The translations under genes were made by a program, and so were the position numbers. The notes beneath the pieces were generated by a model, which was given only the letters and a program-made list of their open reading frames with translations, made no database searches and was not told the DNA's origin. Below are positions 1 through 8,916 of a DNA stretch of 64,000 bases, in pieces. Position 1 is the first letter of the stretch, and each line of letters opens with the position of its first letter. Source of the stretch: Streptomyces sp. NRRL WC-3618 (GTDB lineage: Bacteria; Actinomycetota; Actinomycetes; Streptomycetales; Streptomycetaceae); NCBI RefSeq assembly GCF_001280005.1, contig NZ_LGDW01000119.1:1-64000 (forward strand), in the 5' to 3' direction.

Positions 1-267
1 GGCCTCTTCCATCCGGGCGATCAGCCGGGTCAGGCCGCCGGAGGTGAAGGAGAGGTCCTCCGCGAGGCGGGCGCTGGTGGTACGACGTTGCGGATGCCGT
101 GCCAGACGCAGCAGCACTTCGAACTCGGAGCCGCCGAGCCCGGTGGCCTCGCGGATCGTGCGGTCGGCCCGTCCACCGAAGGCGTCGGTCAGCCGCAGGA
201 TGTCGCCGTACAGGACGACTGCCTCATCGGGTGACATCTGCTCGGCCCCCTCGGCCCACCTCGTCAT
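1..267 (-). CDS. MarR-family transcriptional regulator, N-terminal part (cut by window edge)
   Basis: Reading the minus strand from ATG at 267 gives 89 codons running off the left edge. The protein begins MTRWAEGAEQ and continues with residues typical of a MarR winged helix: a conserved GGSEFEVLLRLARHP stretch, then RRTTSARLAEDL and SGGLTRLIARMEE for the recognition helix. MarR proteins are dimeric repressors of nearby genes, often responding to small phenolic ligands; the target here is not visible. The frame is open throughout. The family is clear from the helix pattern, but the C-terminal half lies outside the window. Confidence 0.75.
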   Translation of the reverse strand, partial: MTRWAEGAEQMSPDEAVVLYGDILRLTDAFGGRADRTIREATGLGGSEFEVLLRLARHPQRRTTSARLAEDLSFTSGGLTRLIARMEEA

Positions 268-349
268 GCGGCGCCCTGTCCCGGCAGACCCTGAGCGGTC
301 GGCAACACGTGCTGAAAATAGCCTCTCCGGCGTTTGAGGAGCGGGGGTT

Positions 350-366
350 CGGGGGCAGCGCCCCCG
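350..366. repeat. GC hairpin in a Streptomyces-type intergenic repeat
   Basis: A perfect 7-bp stem (CGGGGGC, 3-nt loop, GCCCCCG) lies in a phrase reading 'cggcgtttgaggagcggggg', which I recognise as a common Streptomyces intergenic repeat. It sits between the start of the MarR gene and the end of fadB. No function is assigned. Confidence 0.4.
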
Positions 367-400
367 AGGACGGATGGGACGGGTAAGGGCGGCGGGGGCG

Positions 401-441
401 AAAAAACCAAGCGCCCCGCACACCACCTCGGTATGCGGGGC
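401..441 (-). terminator. Rho-independent terminator after fadB
   Basis: On the minus strand an 8-bp perfect stem (GCCCCGCA at 413-420 pairing with TGCGGGGC at 434-441) is followed by a run of six T at 406-401. It lies about 20 nt past the fadB stop codon and would end the fadA-fadB transcript. Confidence 0.7.
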
Positions 442-463
442 ACCCAGCGTTCAACGCAACCGG

Positions 464-2590
464 TCACACCGGGACGGAAGCCACCCCGGCCTCCAGGAAC
501 CGCTTCCCGTTCACCCGCTCGGAGACACCCTCACGGTCCAGGTAAGGCGTGATCCCACCCAGGTGGAAGGGCCACCCCGCACCGGTGATCAGACACAGGT
601 CGATGTCCTGCGCCTCGGCCACCACACCCTCGTCGAGCATGAGCCCGATCTCCTGCGCGACAGCGTCGAGCACCCGCTCCCGCACCTGCTCCTCGCTCAG
701 GACGACGTCCCCCTGCTGAAGCAGCGCGGCAACCTCGGGGTCCAACTCGGGCTTCCCGCTGTCGTACACGTAGAAGCCGCGCTTGCCGGCCTTGACGACG
801 GCGGCGAGGTTCGGGGACACCGTGAAGCGGTCCGGGAACGCCCGGTTGAGGGTCTCCGAGACGTGCAGACCGATCGCCGGACCGACCAGCTCCAGGAGTA
901 CCAACGGCGACATCGGCAGCCCCAGCGGCTCCACCGCCTTCTCCGCGACCTCGACCGGCGTACCCTCGTCGATCACGTTCTGGATCTCGCCCATGAAGCG
1001 GGTAAGGATACGGTTCACGACGAACGCCGGGGCGTCCTTCACGAGCACCGCGGTCTTCTTCAGCTTCTTGGCGACGCCGAACGCCGTGGCGAGCGAAGCG
1101 TCGTCCGTCTGCTCGCCGCGCACGATCTCCAGGAGCGGCAGGATCGCGACCGGGTTGAAGAAGTGGAAGCCCACGACCCGCTCGGGGTTCTTCAGCTTCG
1201 ACGCCATCTCGGTGACGGACAGCGAGGAGGTGTTGGTCGCCAGGATCGCGTGCGCCGGGGCGACCGCCTCGACCTCCGCGAACACCTGCTGCTTGACGCC
1301 GATCTCCTCGAAGACGGCCTCGATGATGAAGTCGGCGTCGGCGAAGCCCTCCGCCTTGTCCAGGACACCGGTGACCAGCGCCTTGAGGCGGTTGGCCTTG
1401 TCCTGGTTGATACGGCCCTTGCCGAGCAGCTTGTCGATCTCGGCGTGGACGTAGCCCACACCCTTGTCGACGCGCTCCTGGTCGATGTCGGTCAGCACGA
1501 CCGGCACCTCGAGGCGGCGCAGGAAGAGCAGCGCGAGCTGCGAGGCCATCAGACCGGCACCGACCACGCCCACCTTGGTCACCGGACGGGCCAGCGACTT
1601 GTCCGGCGCGCCGGCCGGACGCTTGCCCCGCTTCTGGACGAGGTTGAACGCGTAGATGCCGGAGCGGAGTTCGCCGCCCATGATCAGGTCGGCGAGGGCC
1701 ACGTCCTCGGCGTCGTACCCCTGCTGGAGGTCGCCGTTCTTGGCCGCGGCGATGATGTCGAGGGCGCGGTAGGCGGCCGGAGCCGCACCGTGCACCTTGC
1801 TGTCCGCGATGAAGCGGCCCTTGGCGACCGCCTGGTCCCAGGCCTCGCCGCGGTCGATGGCCGGGCGCTCGACCTTGATGTCGCCCTTGACGACGGAAGC
1901 CGTCCAGATCAGCGACTGCTCCAGGAAGTCCGCGCCCTCGAACAGCGCGTCGGCGATCCCCAGGTCGAGGACCTGCTGCCCCTTGAGCTGCTTGTTCTGG
2001 TTGAGCGAGTTCTCGATGATCACGCTCACCGCGCGGTCCGCGCCGATGAGGTTGGGCAGGATCGTGCAGCCGCCCCAGCCGGGGACCAGGCCGAGGAAGA
2101 CCTCGGGGAGGGAGAAGGCCGCGATGGACTTCGACACGGTCCGGTACGAGCAGTGCAGACCGACCTCGACGCCGCCGCCCATGGCGGCACCGTTGTAGTA
2201 GCCGAAGGTCGGGACCGCGAGCCCGGCGAGGCGCTTGAAGACCTCGTGGCCGCCCTTGCCGATGGCGAGCGCGTCGGAGTGGTTCTTCAGGAGCTCTACG
2301 CCCTTGAGGTCCGCGCCGACGGCGAAGATGAACGGCTTGCCGGTGATGCCGACACCGACGATCTCGCCGGCCGTAGCCTCCTTCTCGACCTGGTCGATGG
2401 CGATGCTCAGGTTCGCCAGCGAGGCCGGGCCGAAGGTGGTCGGCTTGGTGTGGTCGAAGCCGTTGTCGAGGGTGATCAGCGCGAAACGGCCGGCGCCGAA
2501 CGGCAGGTCGAGGTGGCGTACGTGCGCGGACGTCACGACCTCGTCGGGGAACAGCTCGGCCGCGCCCTTGAGGAGTTCGGTGGTGCTCAC
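464..2590 (-). CDS. fadB: Fatty-acid oxidation multifunctional protein (enoyl-CoA hydratase / 3-hydroxyacyl-CoA dehydrogenase)
   Basis: A 708-residue FadB-type protein. The N-terminal crotonase domain (about residues 1-300) contains GADLKGVELLKN and the oxyanion region YNGAAMGGGVE. The central Rossmann domain carries VGVVGAGLMASQ, and the 3-hydroxyacyl-CoA dehydrogenase signature GFHFFNPVA follows. It hydrates and oxidises enoyl-CoA in beta-oxidation. The GTG start at 2590 overlaps the stop of the upstream thiolase as GTGA, so the two are translationally coupled. Length and domain order match the actinobacterial FadB family. It is a core metabolic gene unrelated to the cluster further right. 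Confidence 0.93.
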   Translation of the reverse strand: MSTTELLKGAAELFPDEVVTSAHVRHLDLPFGAGRFALITLDNGFDHTKPTTFGPASLANLSIAIDQVEKEATAGEIVGVGITGKPFIFAVGADLKGVELLKNHSDALAIGKGGHEVFKRLAGLAVPTFGYYNGAAMGGGVEVGLHCSYRTVSKSIAAFSLPEVFLGLVPGWGGCTILPNLIGADRAVSVIIENSLNQNKQLKGQQVLDLGIADALFEGADFLEQSLIWTASVVKGDIKVERPAIDRGEAWDQAVAKGRFIADSKVHGAAPAAYRALDIIAAAKNGDLQQGYDAEDVALADLIMGGELRSGIYAFNLVQKRGKRPAGAPDKSLARPVTKVGVVGAGLMASQLALLFLRRLEVPVVLTDIDQERVDKGVGYVHAEIDKLLGKGRINQDKANRLKALVTGVLDKAEGFADADFIIEAVFEEIGVKQQVFAEVEAVAPAHAILATNTSSLSVTEMASKLKNPERVVGFHFFNPVAILPLLEIVRGEQTDDASLATAFGVAKKLKKTAVLVKDAPAFVVNRILTRFMGEIQNVIDEGTPVEVAEKAVEPLGLPMSPLVLLELVGPAIGLHVSETLNRAFPDRFTVSPNLAAVVKAGKRGFYVYDSGKPELDPEVAALLQQGDVVLSEEQVRERVLDAVAQEIGLMLDEGVVAEAQDIDLCLITGAGWPFHLGGITPYLDREGVSERVNGKRFLEAGVASVPV

Positions 2591-3813
2591 TTGTCGCCTC
2601 CGGCGTCCTTGTGGTGCGGGTTCTCCCAGATGACCGTGGCGCCCATGCCGAAGCCGACGCACATGGTGGTGAGGCCGTAGCGGACCTCCGGCTGCTCCTC
2701 GAACTGGCGAGCGAGCTGCGTCATCAGACGCACACCTGACGAGGCCAGTGGGTGACCGAAGGCGATGGCACCGCCGTACTGGTTCACGCGCGCGTCGTCG
2801 TCGGCGATGCCGTAGTGGTCGAGGAAGGCCAGGACCTGGACGGCGAAGGCCTCGTTGACCTCGAACAGACCGATGTCACCGATGCCGAGGCCCGCCTTGG
2901 CGAGTGCCTTCTCGGTCGCCGGGATCGGCCCGTAGCCCATGACCTCGGGCTCGACGCCGACGAAGGCGTACGAGACGAGGCGCATCTTGACGGGCAGGTT
3001 GTTCTCGCGCGCGAAGTCCTCGGACGCGATGATCGACGCCGTGGCGCCGTCGTTCAGACCGGCCGCGTTACCGGCGGTGACCCGCCCGTGCACCCGGAAC
3101 GGCGTCTTGAGGCCGGCCAGGTTCTCCAGGGTGGTCCCCGGTCGCATCGGCTCGTCGGCGGTCACCAGACCCCAGCCGGTCTCGCCGGCCTCGGCATTGG
3201 TGTTCCGTACGGAGATCGGTACCAGGTCCTGCTGGATCTTGCCGTTGGCGTACGCCTTGGCGGCCTTCTCCTGCGAGCGCACCGCGTACTCGTCGGCGCG
3301 CTGCTTGGTGATGTGCGGGTAGCGGTCGTGCAGGTTCTCGGCGGTCATGCCCATGAACAGGGCCGACTCGTCGACGAGCTTCTCGCTCACGAACCGCGGG
3401 TTCGGGTCCACCCCCTCGCCCATGGGGTGACGGCCCATGTGCTCGACGCCGCCGGCGATGACGGCGTCGTAGGCGCCGAAGGCGATCGAACCGGCGGTGG
3501 CGGTGACTGCGGTCAGCGCGCCGGCGCACATGCGGTCGATGGAGTAGCCCGGCACGGACTGGGGCAGCCCGGCGAGGATGCCCGCCGTGCGGCCCAGGGT
3601 CAGTCCCTGGTCACCGATCTGCGTGGTCGCGGCGATGGCGACCTCGTCGATCTTCTTCGGGTCGAGACCCGGGTTGCGGCGCAGCAGTTCCCGGATCGCC
3701 TTAACGACGAGGTCGTCGGCGCGGGTCTCGTGGTAGATGCCCTTCGGGCCCGCCTTGCCGAACGGGGTGCGGACGCCGTCGACGAAGACGACATCCCTGA
3801 CGGTACGAGGCAC
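2587..3813 (-). CDS. fadA: Acetyl-CoA C-acyltransferase (thiolase)
   Basis: A 408-residue thiolase. The nucleophilic cysteine lies in DRMCAGALTAV, the GGVEHMGRHPMG region follows, and the C-terminal NEAFAVQ, GGAIAFGHPL and CVGFGMG motifs are intact. It cleaves 3-ketoacyl-CoA, the last step of beta-oxidation, and pairs with the overlapping fadB. I chose GTG at 3813 because GGAGG lies about 9 nt upstream; longer in-frame starts lack a ribosome site. The 167-bp gap to the LacI gene must hold the promoter; I could not identify a convincing operator there. Confidence 0.93.
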   Translation of the reverse strand: MPRTVRDVVFVDGVRTPFGKAGPKGIYHETRADDLVVKAIRELLRRNPGLDPKKIDEVAIAATTQIGDQGLTLGRTAGILAGLPQSVPGYSIDRMCAGALTAVTATAGSIAFGAYDAVIAGGVEHMGRHPMGEGVDPNPRFVSEKLVDESALFMGMTAENLHDRYPHITKQRADEYAVRSQEKAAKAYANGKIQQDLVPISVRNTNAEAGETGWGLVTADEPMRPGTTLENLAGLKTPFRVHGRVTAGNAAGLNDGATASIIASEDFARENNLPVKMRLVSYAFVGVEPEVMGYGPIPATEKALAKAGLGIGDIGLFEVNEAFAVQVLAFLDHYGIADDDARVNQYGGAIAFGHPLASSGVRLMTQLARQFEEQPEVRYGLTTMCVGFGMGATVIWENPHHKDAGGDK

Positions 3814-3980
3814 GATGGCTTTCCTCCAGAGGTGCGGGACGGCACTGCTGTATACGCAACCGCTGAGCGGGCGCTCAGGTTCCATGCTACTTGCGAGTAA
3901 CCGTGCTGCACACCCCTGGACGGGGGAGCGGTGAACGTCACACGGGATTCACATGTTACCGCCGGTTACACATGCTGGCC

Positions 3981-5018
3981 TCACGTCCTCGGCGGAGCGG
4001 TGGACCCCCGAGGAGTCAGTACGGGCGTGGCCACCGGATGCGACCCGCCCCCGCCCCCGGCGATCACCTCGAACAAGGTCCGGGCGACGTCCGCGCCGAA
4101 CCCGTGCACGTCGTGACTCATCGCCGACAGCGTGGGCCGTGTGAGCCGGCACAGCTGTGAGTCGTCCCAGGCCAGCAACGACACGTCACCCGGCACGGTG
4201 AGCCCCATCTCCGCGGCGACGGACAGGCTCGCCACAGCCATGATGTCGTTGTCGTACAGGATCGCCGTGGGCCGGTCAGTCGGCGAGGCGGACAGCAGCG
4301 AACGGGTGGCCCGCGCCCCCGCGTCACCGGAGTAGTCGGTCGCCACCTGCCACGCCCCGGCCAGCCCGAGCCCCCGCGCGGCCTCGTCGAAGGCCGCCGT
4401 ACGGATGGTCGTGTGGCCGAGCGCCGCCACGCCCCCCACCCGGGCGATCCGCCGGTGCCCGAGCGCCGCGAGATACCGCACCGCCTCCGTCACGGCCGTG
4501 GCGTCGTCGGTCCACACGGCGGTGAGCCCGCCGGTGAGCGACGGATGCCCGACCGCGATGGCGGGCATCCCGAGCCGCTCGACGGCCGGGACCCGGGGAT
4601 CGTCGGCCCGGAGGTCCACCAGGATCGTCCCGCCGATGAGCCGCCCCCTCCACCAGGACTCCTGAAGCCCGACCTCCTCCTCCAGGGTCCGTACGAGCCT
4701 GAGCAGCAGCGAGCACGCGTGCTCGGTCAGGACGCTCTCCACGCCCGAGATGAAGTCCATGTAGAACGGTTCGAGCCCGAGCAGCCGGGCCGGCCGGCAG
4801 ATCGCCAGCCCCACCACGTCCACCCGGGACCCGGCCAGCGACCGCGCGGTGAGGTTCGGCTCCCAGCCCAGCTCCCGTGCGGCGGTGAAGATCCGGTCCC
4901 GGGTCGCCTCGGCGAGCCCCGGCTTGTGGTTGAAGGCGAGGGACACGGCCCCCTTGGACACGCCGGCGCGCGCGGCGACGTCCTTGATGGTGACGCGGGG
5001 GGTCGGTGATGCCGTCAT
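3981..5018 (-). CDS. LacI-family transcriptional regulator
   Basis: A 345-residue LacI/GalR repressor. The N-terminal helix-turn-helix reads VTIKDVAARAGVSKGAVSLAFN, followed by the hinge (EPNLTARSLAG) and a periplasmic-binding-like sugar domain ending with the DDSQLCRLTRPTLS region typical of the family. Its ATG overlaps the mannosidase stop (ATGA at 5015-5018), so it is cotranscribed with that gene. It most likely represses the mannosidase operon and the divergent sugar transporter, through the near-palindromes listed at 7455 and 7521. The ligand, perhaps a mannoside, is inferred from context only. Confidence 0.9.
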   Translation of the reverse strand: MTASPTPRVTIKDVAARAGVSKGAVSLAFNHKPGLAEATRDRIFTAARELGWEPNLTARSLAGSRVDVVGLAICRPARLLGLEPFYMDFISGVESVLTEHACSLLLRLVRTLEEEVGLQESWWRGRLIGGTILVDLRADDPRVPAVERLGMPAIAVGHPSLTGGLTAVWTDDATAVTEAVRYLAALGHRRIARVGGVAALGHTTIRTAAFDEAARGLGLAGAWQVATDYSGDAGARATRSLLSASPTDRPTAILYDNDIMAVASLSVAAEMGLTVPGDVSLLAWDDSQLCRLTRPTLSAMSHDVHGFGADVARTLFEVIAGGGGGSHPVATPVLTPRGSTAPPRT

Positions 5019-7444
5019 CCGGCGGGCTCCACGCAGTACAGGGCCGACCGGGCGGTCTCGGCGTCCGGAGTCCGCCAGCCGCGCACCCCGATCGTCACCC
5101 GCTCCCCGGGCAACAGGGTCACCAGCCCGCGATCGGCCCGCGCTCCCGGGTCCAGCCGGTCCGCCTGCAACAGCAGATCCCGTACGAGGGTACGAGCCGT
5201 GACGGTGACCGCCCCCGGCGCCACACTCACGTCGAACTCGGGCCGGGGATAAGGGATTTCACGGTCCGGCACGGGAAAGTACAGCGCCCGCAGCCCCTCC
5301 TGGTCCGGCCCCTCCCCGTACGCCCCCTCGGCGTCCGCCACCAGGAACTCCTTGGCCCCCGTCGGCACGAGTTCCCCCGGCACCCGCACCTCGGCGACCG
5401 CCCGCCGCTCCGCCGCGAACGGGACCCGCACCGACTCACCGACAGCGCCCCCGTCCACGGACAGCCGCCGCAGCTCCACCGTCCCCGACCACCGCTCCGC
5501 CGCCTGGTTGACGACGGCCAACACGACCTCCTCACCCCGCACTTGAAGGGTGAGCAGCCGGTCCGCGTACAGCCGCCGCAGCTCGTGGTAGAGCGGCTTC
5601 TCCCGTCCGTCCCCGTCGACCGCCGCCCACGACGTCACCGGCCAGCAGTCGTTGAGCTGCCACACGATCGTCCCCGCGCACACCGGCCAGTGCGCACGCC
5701 AGTGCTCGATCCCGGCGGCGACGGCACGGGCCTGGTTGACCTGGGTGAGGTAGTGCCACCGGTCGAAGTCCCCCTCGTGGAGGGGGAAATGCCGGGCGAG
5801 CCCGCGCGCCAGCTTGCCGTTCCCGTCCTCCGCCTTCTGGTGGTGCAGCATGCCGGGGGAGTCGGAGGCGAGCCGCTCGCCCGGCAGCGCGCGCCGCAGC
5901 GTGGCGTACGCGGCCGGTGCCTGCCACCCGAACTCGGCCACGAAACGCGGGACTTCGAGCCGGTAGTCGGCATAGTCCTCGCGGTTCCACACCTCCCACG
6001 AGTGGTGCGTCCCGTGCGCCGGATCGTTCGGATGCCGATCCCAGGACCCGGACCAGGGACTGCCCGCCGTATAGGGCCGCGTGGGGTCCAACTCGGCCAC
6101 CACACGCGGCAGTACGCCCAGGTAGTACCCCTCGCCCCACGACTCCCCGGCGAGCGTTCGCTCCCATCCCCAGTCCCGGAAGCCCCACAGGTTCTCGTTG
6201 TTGCCGTTCCACAGCACGAGCGAGGGATGCGGCATCAGCCGTACGACGTTCTCCCGGGCCTCCGCCTCGACCTCACCCCGCAGTGGCTGCTCCTCCGGAT
6301 ATGCGGCGCACGCGAACGGGAAGTCCTGCCAGACCAGCAGCCCCAACTCGTCGCAGACGTCGTAGAAATCCTCGCTCTCGTAGATCCCGCCGCCCCACAC
6401 GCGGACGAGGTCCACCCCGGCGCCCGCCGCCTGCGTCAGCCGCGTGCGGTACCGCTCCGGCGTGATCCGGGACGGGAACACGTCGTCCGGGATCCAGTTG
6501 ACGCCCCGCGCGAACAGCCGCTCCCCGTTGACGACCAGGGTGAACCCGGTCCCGTGGGCATCGGCGGAGGTGTCGAGCCCGACGGTCCGGAACCCGACCC
6601 GCCGCCGCCAGCCGTCCAGGGCCAGTTCGCCCTGCCTGAGCGTCAACTCGACGTCGTACAGCGGCTGTTGACCGTACCCGCGCGGCCACCACAGTTCCAC
6701 GTCGGGCACTTCGAGCCGCACGACACCGCTGCTCCCGTCGACCGTGCCCCGCGCCAGCACCTCACCGCCACCCAAGAGGCCGCGGCCACTCACCCGCGCC
6801 TCCAGGGTGAGCCCGGCCTCGACTCTGGTGCGCTCCACGTCGACCGCCAACTCGACATGTCCCAGCCCGTGTTCGTCGACCGTCACCTCGGGGCGCACCC
6901 GGGCGATCCGGGCCGTCGACCAGTGCTCCAGACGCGCCGGCCGCCAGATCCCGGCGGTGACGAGGGTCGGACCCCAGTCCCAGCCGAAGGAGCAGGCCAT
7001 CTTCCGGATGTACTGATAGGGCTCGGCATAGGCGCCGGGCCGCTCGCCCAGCCGCTCCCGCACGGCCTCGGCCTCGGCGTACGCGGAGGCGAACCGCACG
7101 GACAGCAGCCCGGTCAGACCGGTCACGTCGAAGCGGTACGACCGGTGCATGTTCCGTACCCGGCCAAGGAGTTGACCGTCGAGCCGGATCTCGGCGGCGG
7201 TGTCGAGCCCGTCGAATACGAGGTCGGTCTGCTCATGTGCCGAGGAAGTCCCGAGCTGTCTCTCGTACGTCCAGTCCCGGCGCCCCACCCACGCGACCTC
7301 GGTCTCGTTCCGGCCGGTGAAGGGGTCCGGGATCACTCCGGCCGCCAGCAGGTCGGTGTGGACGCAGCCGGGGACGCTGGCGGGCAGTTCGCCCCCCTCG
7401 TACCGCACGGTCCAGCCCTCGGTGAGTGGTGTGGCCTCCAGCAT
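5015..7444 (-). CDS. Glycoside hydrolase family 2, beta-mannosidase type
   Basis: An 809-residue GH2 protein. The jelly-roll domain (GWTVRYEGGELPASVPGCVHTDLL) is followed by an immunoglobulin-like domain and a TIM barrel. The general acid/base glutamate is in WNGNNENLWG and the nucleophile glutamate is in VAEFGWQAP. The WGGGIYE segment is typical of beta-mannosidases. It would release mannose from beta-mannosides in the cytoplasm, as it has no signal peptide. ATG at 7444 is preferred over the start six bases upstream. It is divergent from a sugar ABC transporter and followed by a LacI gene, a standard uptake and degradation locus. Confidence 0.88.
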   Translation of the reverse strand: MLEATPLTEGWTVRYEGGELPASVPGCVHTDLLAAGVIPDPFTGRNETEVAWVGRRDWTYERQLGTSSAHEQTDLVFDGLDTAAEIRLDGQLLGRVRNMHRSYRFDVTGLTGLLSVRFASAYAEAEAVRERLGERPGAYAEPYQYIRKMACSFGWDWGPTLVTAGIWRPARLEHWSTARIARVRPEVTVDEHGLGHVELAVDVERTRVEAGLTLEARVSGRGLLGGGEVLARGTVDGSSGVVRLEVPDVELWWPRGYGQQPLYDVELTLRQGELALDGWRRRVGFRTVGLDTSADAHGTGFTLVVNGERLFARGVNWIPDDVFPSRITPERYRTRLTQAAGAGVDLVRVWGGGIYESEDFYDVCDELGLLVWQDFPFACAAYPEEQPLRGEVEAEARENVVRLMPHPSLVLWNGNNENLWGFRDWGWERTLAGESWGEGYYLGVLPRVVAELDPTRPYTAGSPWSGSWDRHPNDPAHGTHHSWEVWNREDYADYRLEVPRFVAEFGWQAPAAYATLRRALPGERLASDSPGMLHHQKAEDGNGKLARGLARHFPLHEGDFDRWHYLTQVNQARAVAAGIEHWRAHWPVCAGTIVWQLNDCWPVTSWAAVDGDGREKPLYHELRRLYADRLLTLQVRGEEVVLAVVNQAAERWSGTVELRRLSVDGGAVGESVRVPFAAERRAVAEVRVPGELVPTGAKEFLVADAEGAYGEGPDQEGLRALYFPVPDREIPYPRPEFDVSVAPGAVTVTARTLVRDLLLQADRLDPGARADRGLVTLLPGERVTIGVRGWRTPDAETARSALYCVEPAG

Positions 7445-7454
7445 GCGCACTCCT

Positions 7455-7466
7455 AAACCGTTTCAT
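7455..7466. promoter_or_regulatory. Probable LacI operator (mannosidase side)
   Basis: TAAACCGTTTCA is a 12-bp near-palindrome centred on CG, the form typical of LacI/GalR sites. It lies 10 bp upstream of the mannosidase start. A similar site is found at 7521. Confidence 0.5.
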
Positions 7467-7520
7467 TCTCGCGTGAGTCAAGCGCGGAAAACGTGGTGGC
7501 ACCCTTGGCGAAATAGGGAC

Positions 7521-7532
7521 TGTACCGGTTCA
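7521..7532. promoter_or_regulatory. Probable LacI operator (transporter side)
   Basis: TGTACCGGTTCA is a near-palindrome centred on CG, resembling the site at 7455. It lies 70 bp upstream of the solute-binding protein start, so one regulator could control both divergent transcripts. Confidence 0.5.
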
Positions 7533-7602
7533 GTAAGTGGTGTCAGAGTGCCGAATCAGCCATCCCAGTAGTGCTCGTCCGTCCCGAACGGAGCTGATGC
7601 AC

Positions 7603-8916
7603 ATGAACCGCCGCACGATTCCCGCACTCCTCACCGCCGGCCTGCTGCTCTCCGCGTGCACGGGAACCGCAGGAACATCAAAGGGCGCTGACGCCAAGCC
7701 AGTTGACGATCCGTCAAAGGTGACCGGCACCATCAAGGTCCTGACCCAGCGGACCGATCTCGTGCAGGACGGCACGATGAAGAAGTACGCCGACGACTTC
7801 CGGAAGACGTATCCGAAGGTGAAGGTCGAGTTCGAGGGCCTCACCAATTACGAGGCCGACGTCAAGATCCGGATGAACACCGAGAACTACGGCGATGTCC
7901 TGCTGATCCCCGGGGTGATCAAGAAGAGCGACTACCCGAAGTTCTTCGCCTCGCTGGGTACCCAGGCGGAGCGCGCGAAGAAGTACCGCTTCACCGGCTT
8001 CACCACGGTCGGCGGCAAGGTCTACGGCCAGAGCCCGATCGGGGTGACCCCCGGGTTCGTCTACAACAAGAGGGTCTGGCGGGAGGCCGGGATCACCGAC
8101 TGGCCCACCACACCAGGAGAGTTCATCACCGCCCTGAAGGCGATCAAGGAGAAGACGGACGCGGACCCGTACTACACCAACTTCGCCGCCCAGTGGCCGC
8201 TGACGTCATGGACGTACCTCAACGGCTCGGTCGGCTGCGACACCGGCGCGACCACGAAGCTGGTCGAGGGCGACCCCTGGGCCAAGGGCGCGGACCTGCG
8301 CGTCGGCGACACCCTGCTGTACGACATCGTGCACGACGGGCTCGCCGAGAAGGACCCGACGACCACCAACTGGGAGGCGTCCAAGCCCCGGTTGGCGAAG
8401 GGGCAGATCGCCACGCAGTGGCTCGGCACCTGGGCGGTCATCCAGTTCCGGGACGCGGCCAAGAAAGCCGGTGTCGACCCCGCCGACATCGGGTTCATGC
8501 CCTTCCCGGCCCAAGTGGGCGGAAAGTTCTGCGCGGTGGTGGGGCCCGACTACAACCAGGCCGTCAACGTCCACAGCGAGCACAAGGCGGCGGCCCGCGC
8601 CTGGATCGACTGGTTCACCGACAAGTCCGGCTACGGCGAGGACAACCTGGCCATCTCCCCGCTCAAGGACGCTCCGCTGCCCGACGTGCTCCAGCCGTAC
8701 ACGGACGCCGGAGTGAAGTTCATCGAGGTCGACGACACCGCCGGCGCACAACTCAAGCTCATCGACGCCGAGTCGGAGGTCGGTCTCTACGGCCCCGACT
8801 ACCGTCAGGATCTCGTCGACCTGGCCCGTGGCGCCCGCAAGGGGAGCCTCGACGGCTTCCTCGGGGACCTCGGCAAGCGCTGGACCGACGCCCAGCGGTC
8901 CGTGGGGACGCGGTGA
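7603..8916 (+). CDS. Sugar ABC transporter solute-binding lipoprotein (family 1)
   Basis: A 437-residue extracellular solute-binding protein. A short basic N-terminus and hydrophobic segment end in the lipobox LLSAC, so the mature protein is lipid-anchored. Family features include GTIKVLTQRTDL at the start of domain 1 and the late AINPL-like region ISPLKDAPLP. I chose ATG 7603 (GGAG nine bases upstream) over GTG/ATG starts further left. It captures an oligosaccharide, probably a mannoside by context, for the two permeases that follow with overlapping starts. No ATPase gene is present, as is usual for Streptomyces sugar systems that share MsiK. Confidence 0.9.
   Translation: MNRRTIPALLTAGLLLSACTGTAGTSKGADAKPVDDPSKVTGTIKVLTQRTDLVQDGTMKKYADDFRKTYPKVKVEFEGLTNYEADVKIRMNTENYGDVLLIPGVIKKSDYPKFFASLGTQAERAKKYRFTGFTTVGGKVYGQSPIGVTPGFVYNKRVWREAGITDWPTTPGEFITALKAIKEKTDADPYYTNFAAQWPLTSWTYLNGSVGCDTGATTKLVEGDPWAKGADLRVGDTLLYDIVHDGLAEKDPTTTNWEASKPRLAKGQIATQWLGTWAVIQFRDAAKKAGVDPADIGFMPFPAQVGGKFCAVVGPDYNQAVNVHSEHKAAARAWIDWFTDKSGYGEDNLAISPLKDAPLPDVLQPYTDAGVKFIEVDDTAGAQLKLIDAESEVGLYGPDYRQDLVDLARGARKGSLDGFLGDLGKRWTDAQRSVGTR

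Noticed and set aside
374..2680. Long plus-strand frame of 768 codons opposite fadB
   Set aside because: It is the antisense shadow of fadB with no domain; GC-rich codon bias produces such frames throughout the window.
3951..3975. GTTACCGCCGGTTAC near the fadA promoter as an operator
   Set aside because: It is a partial direct repeat and not a palindrome; no matching regulator signature.
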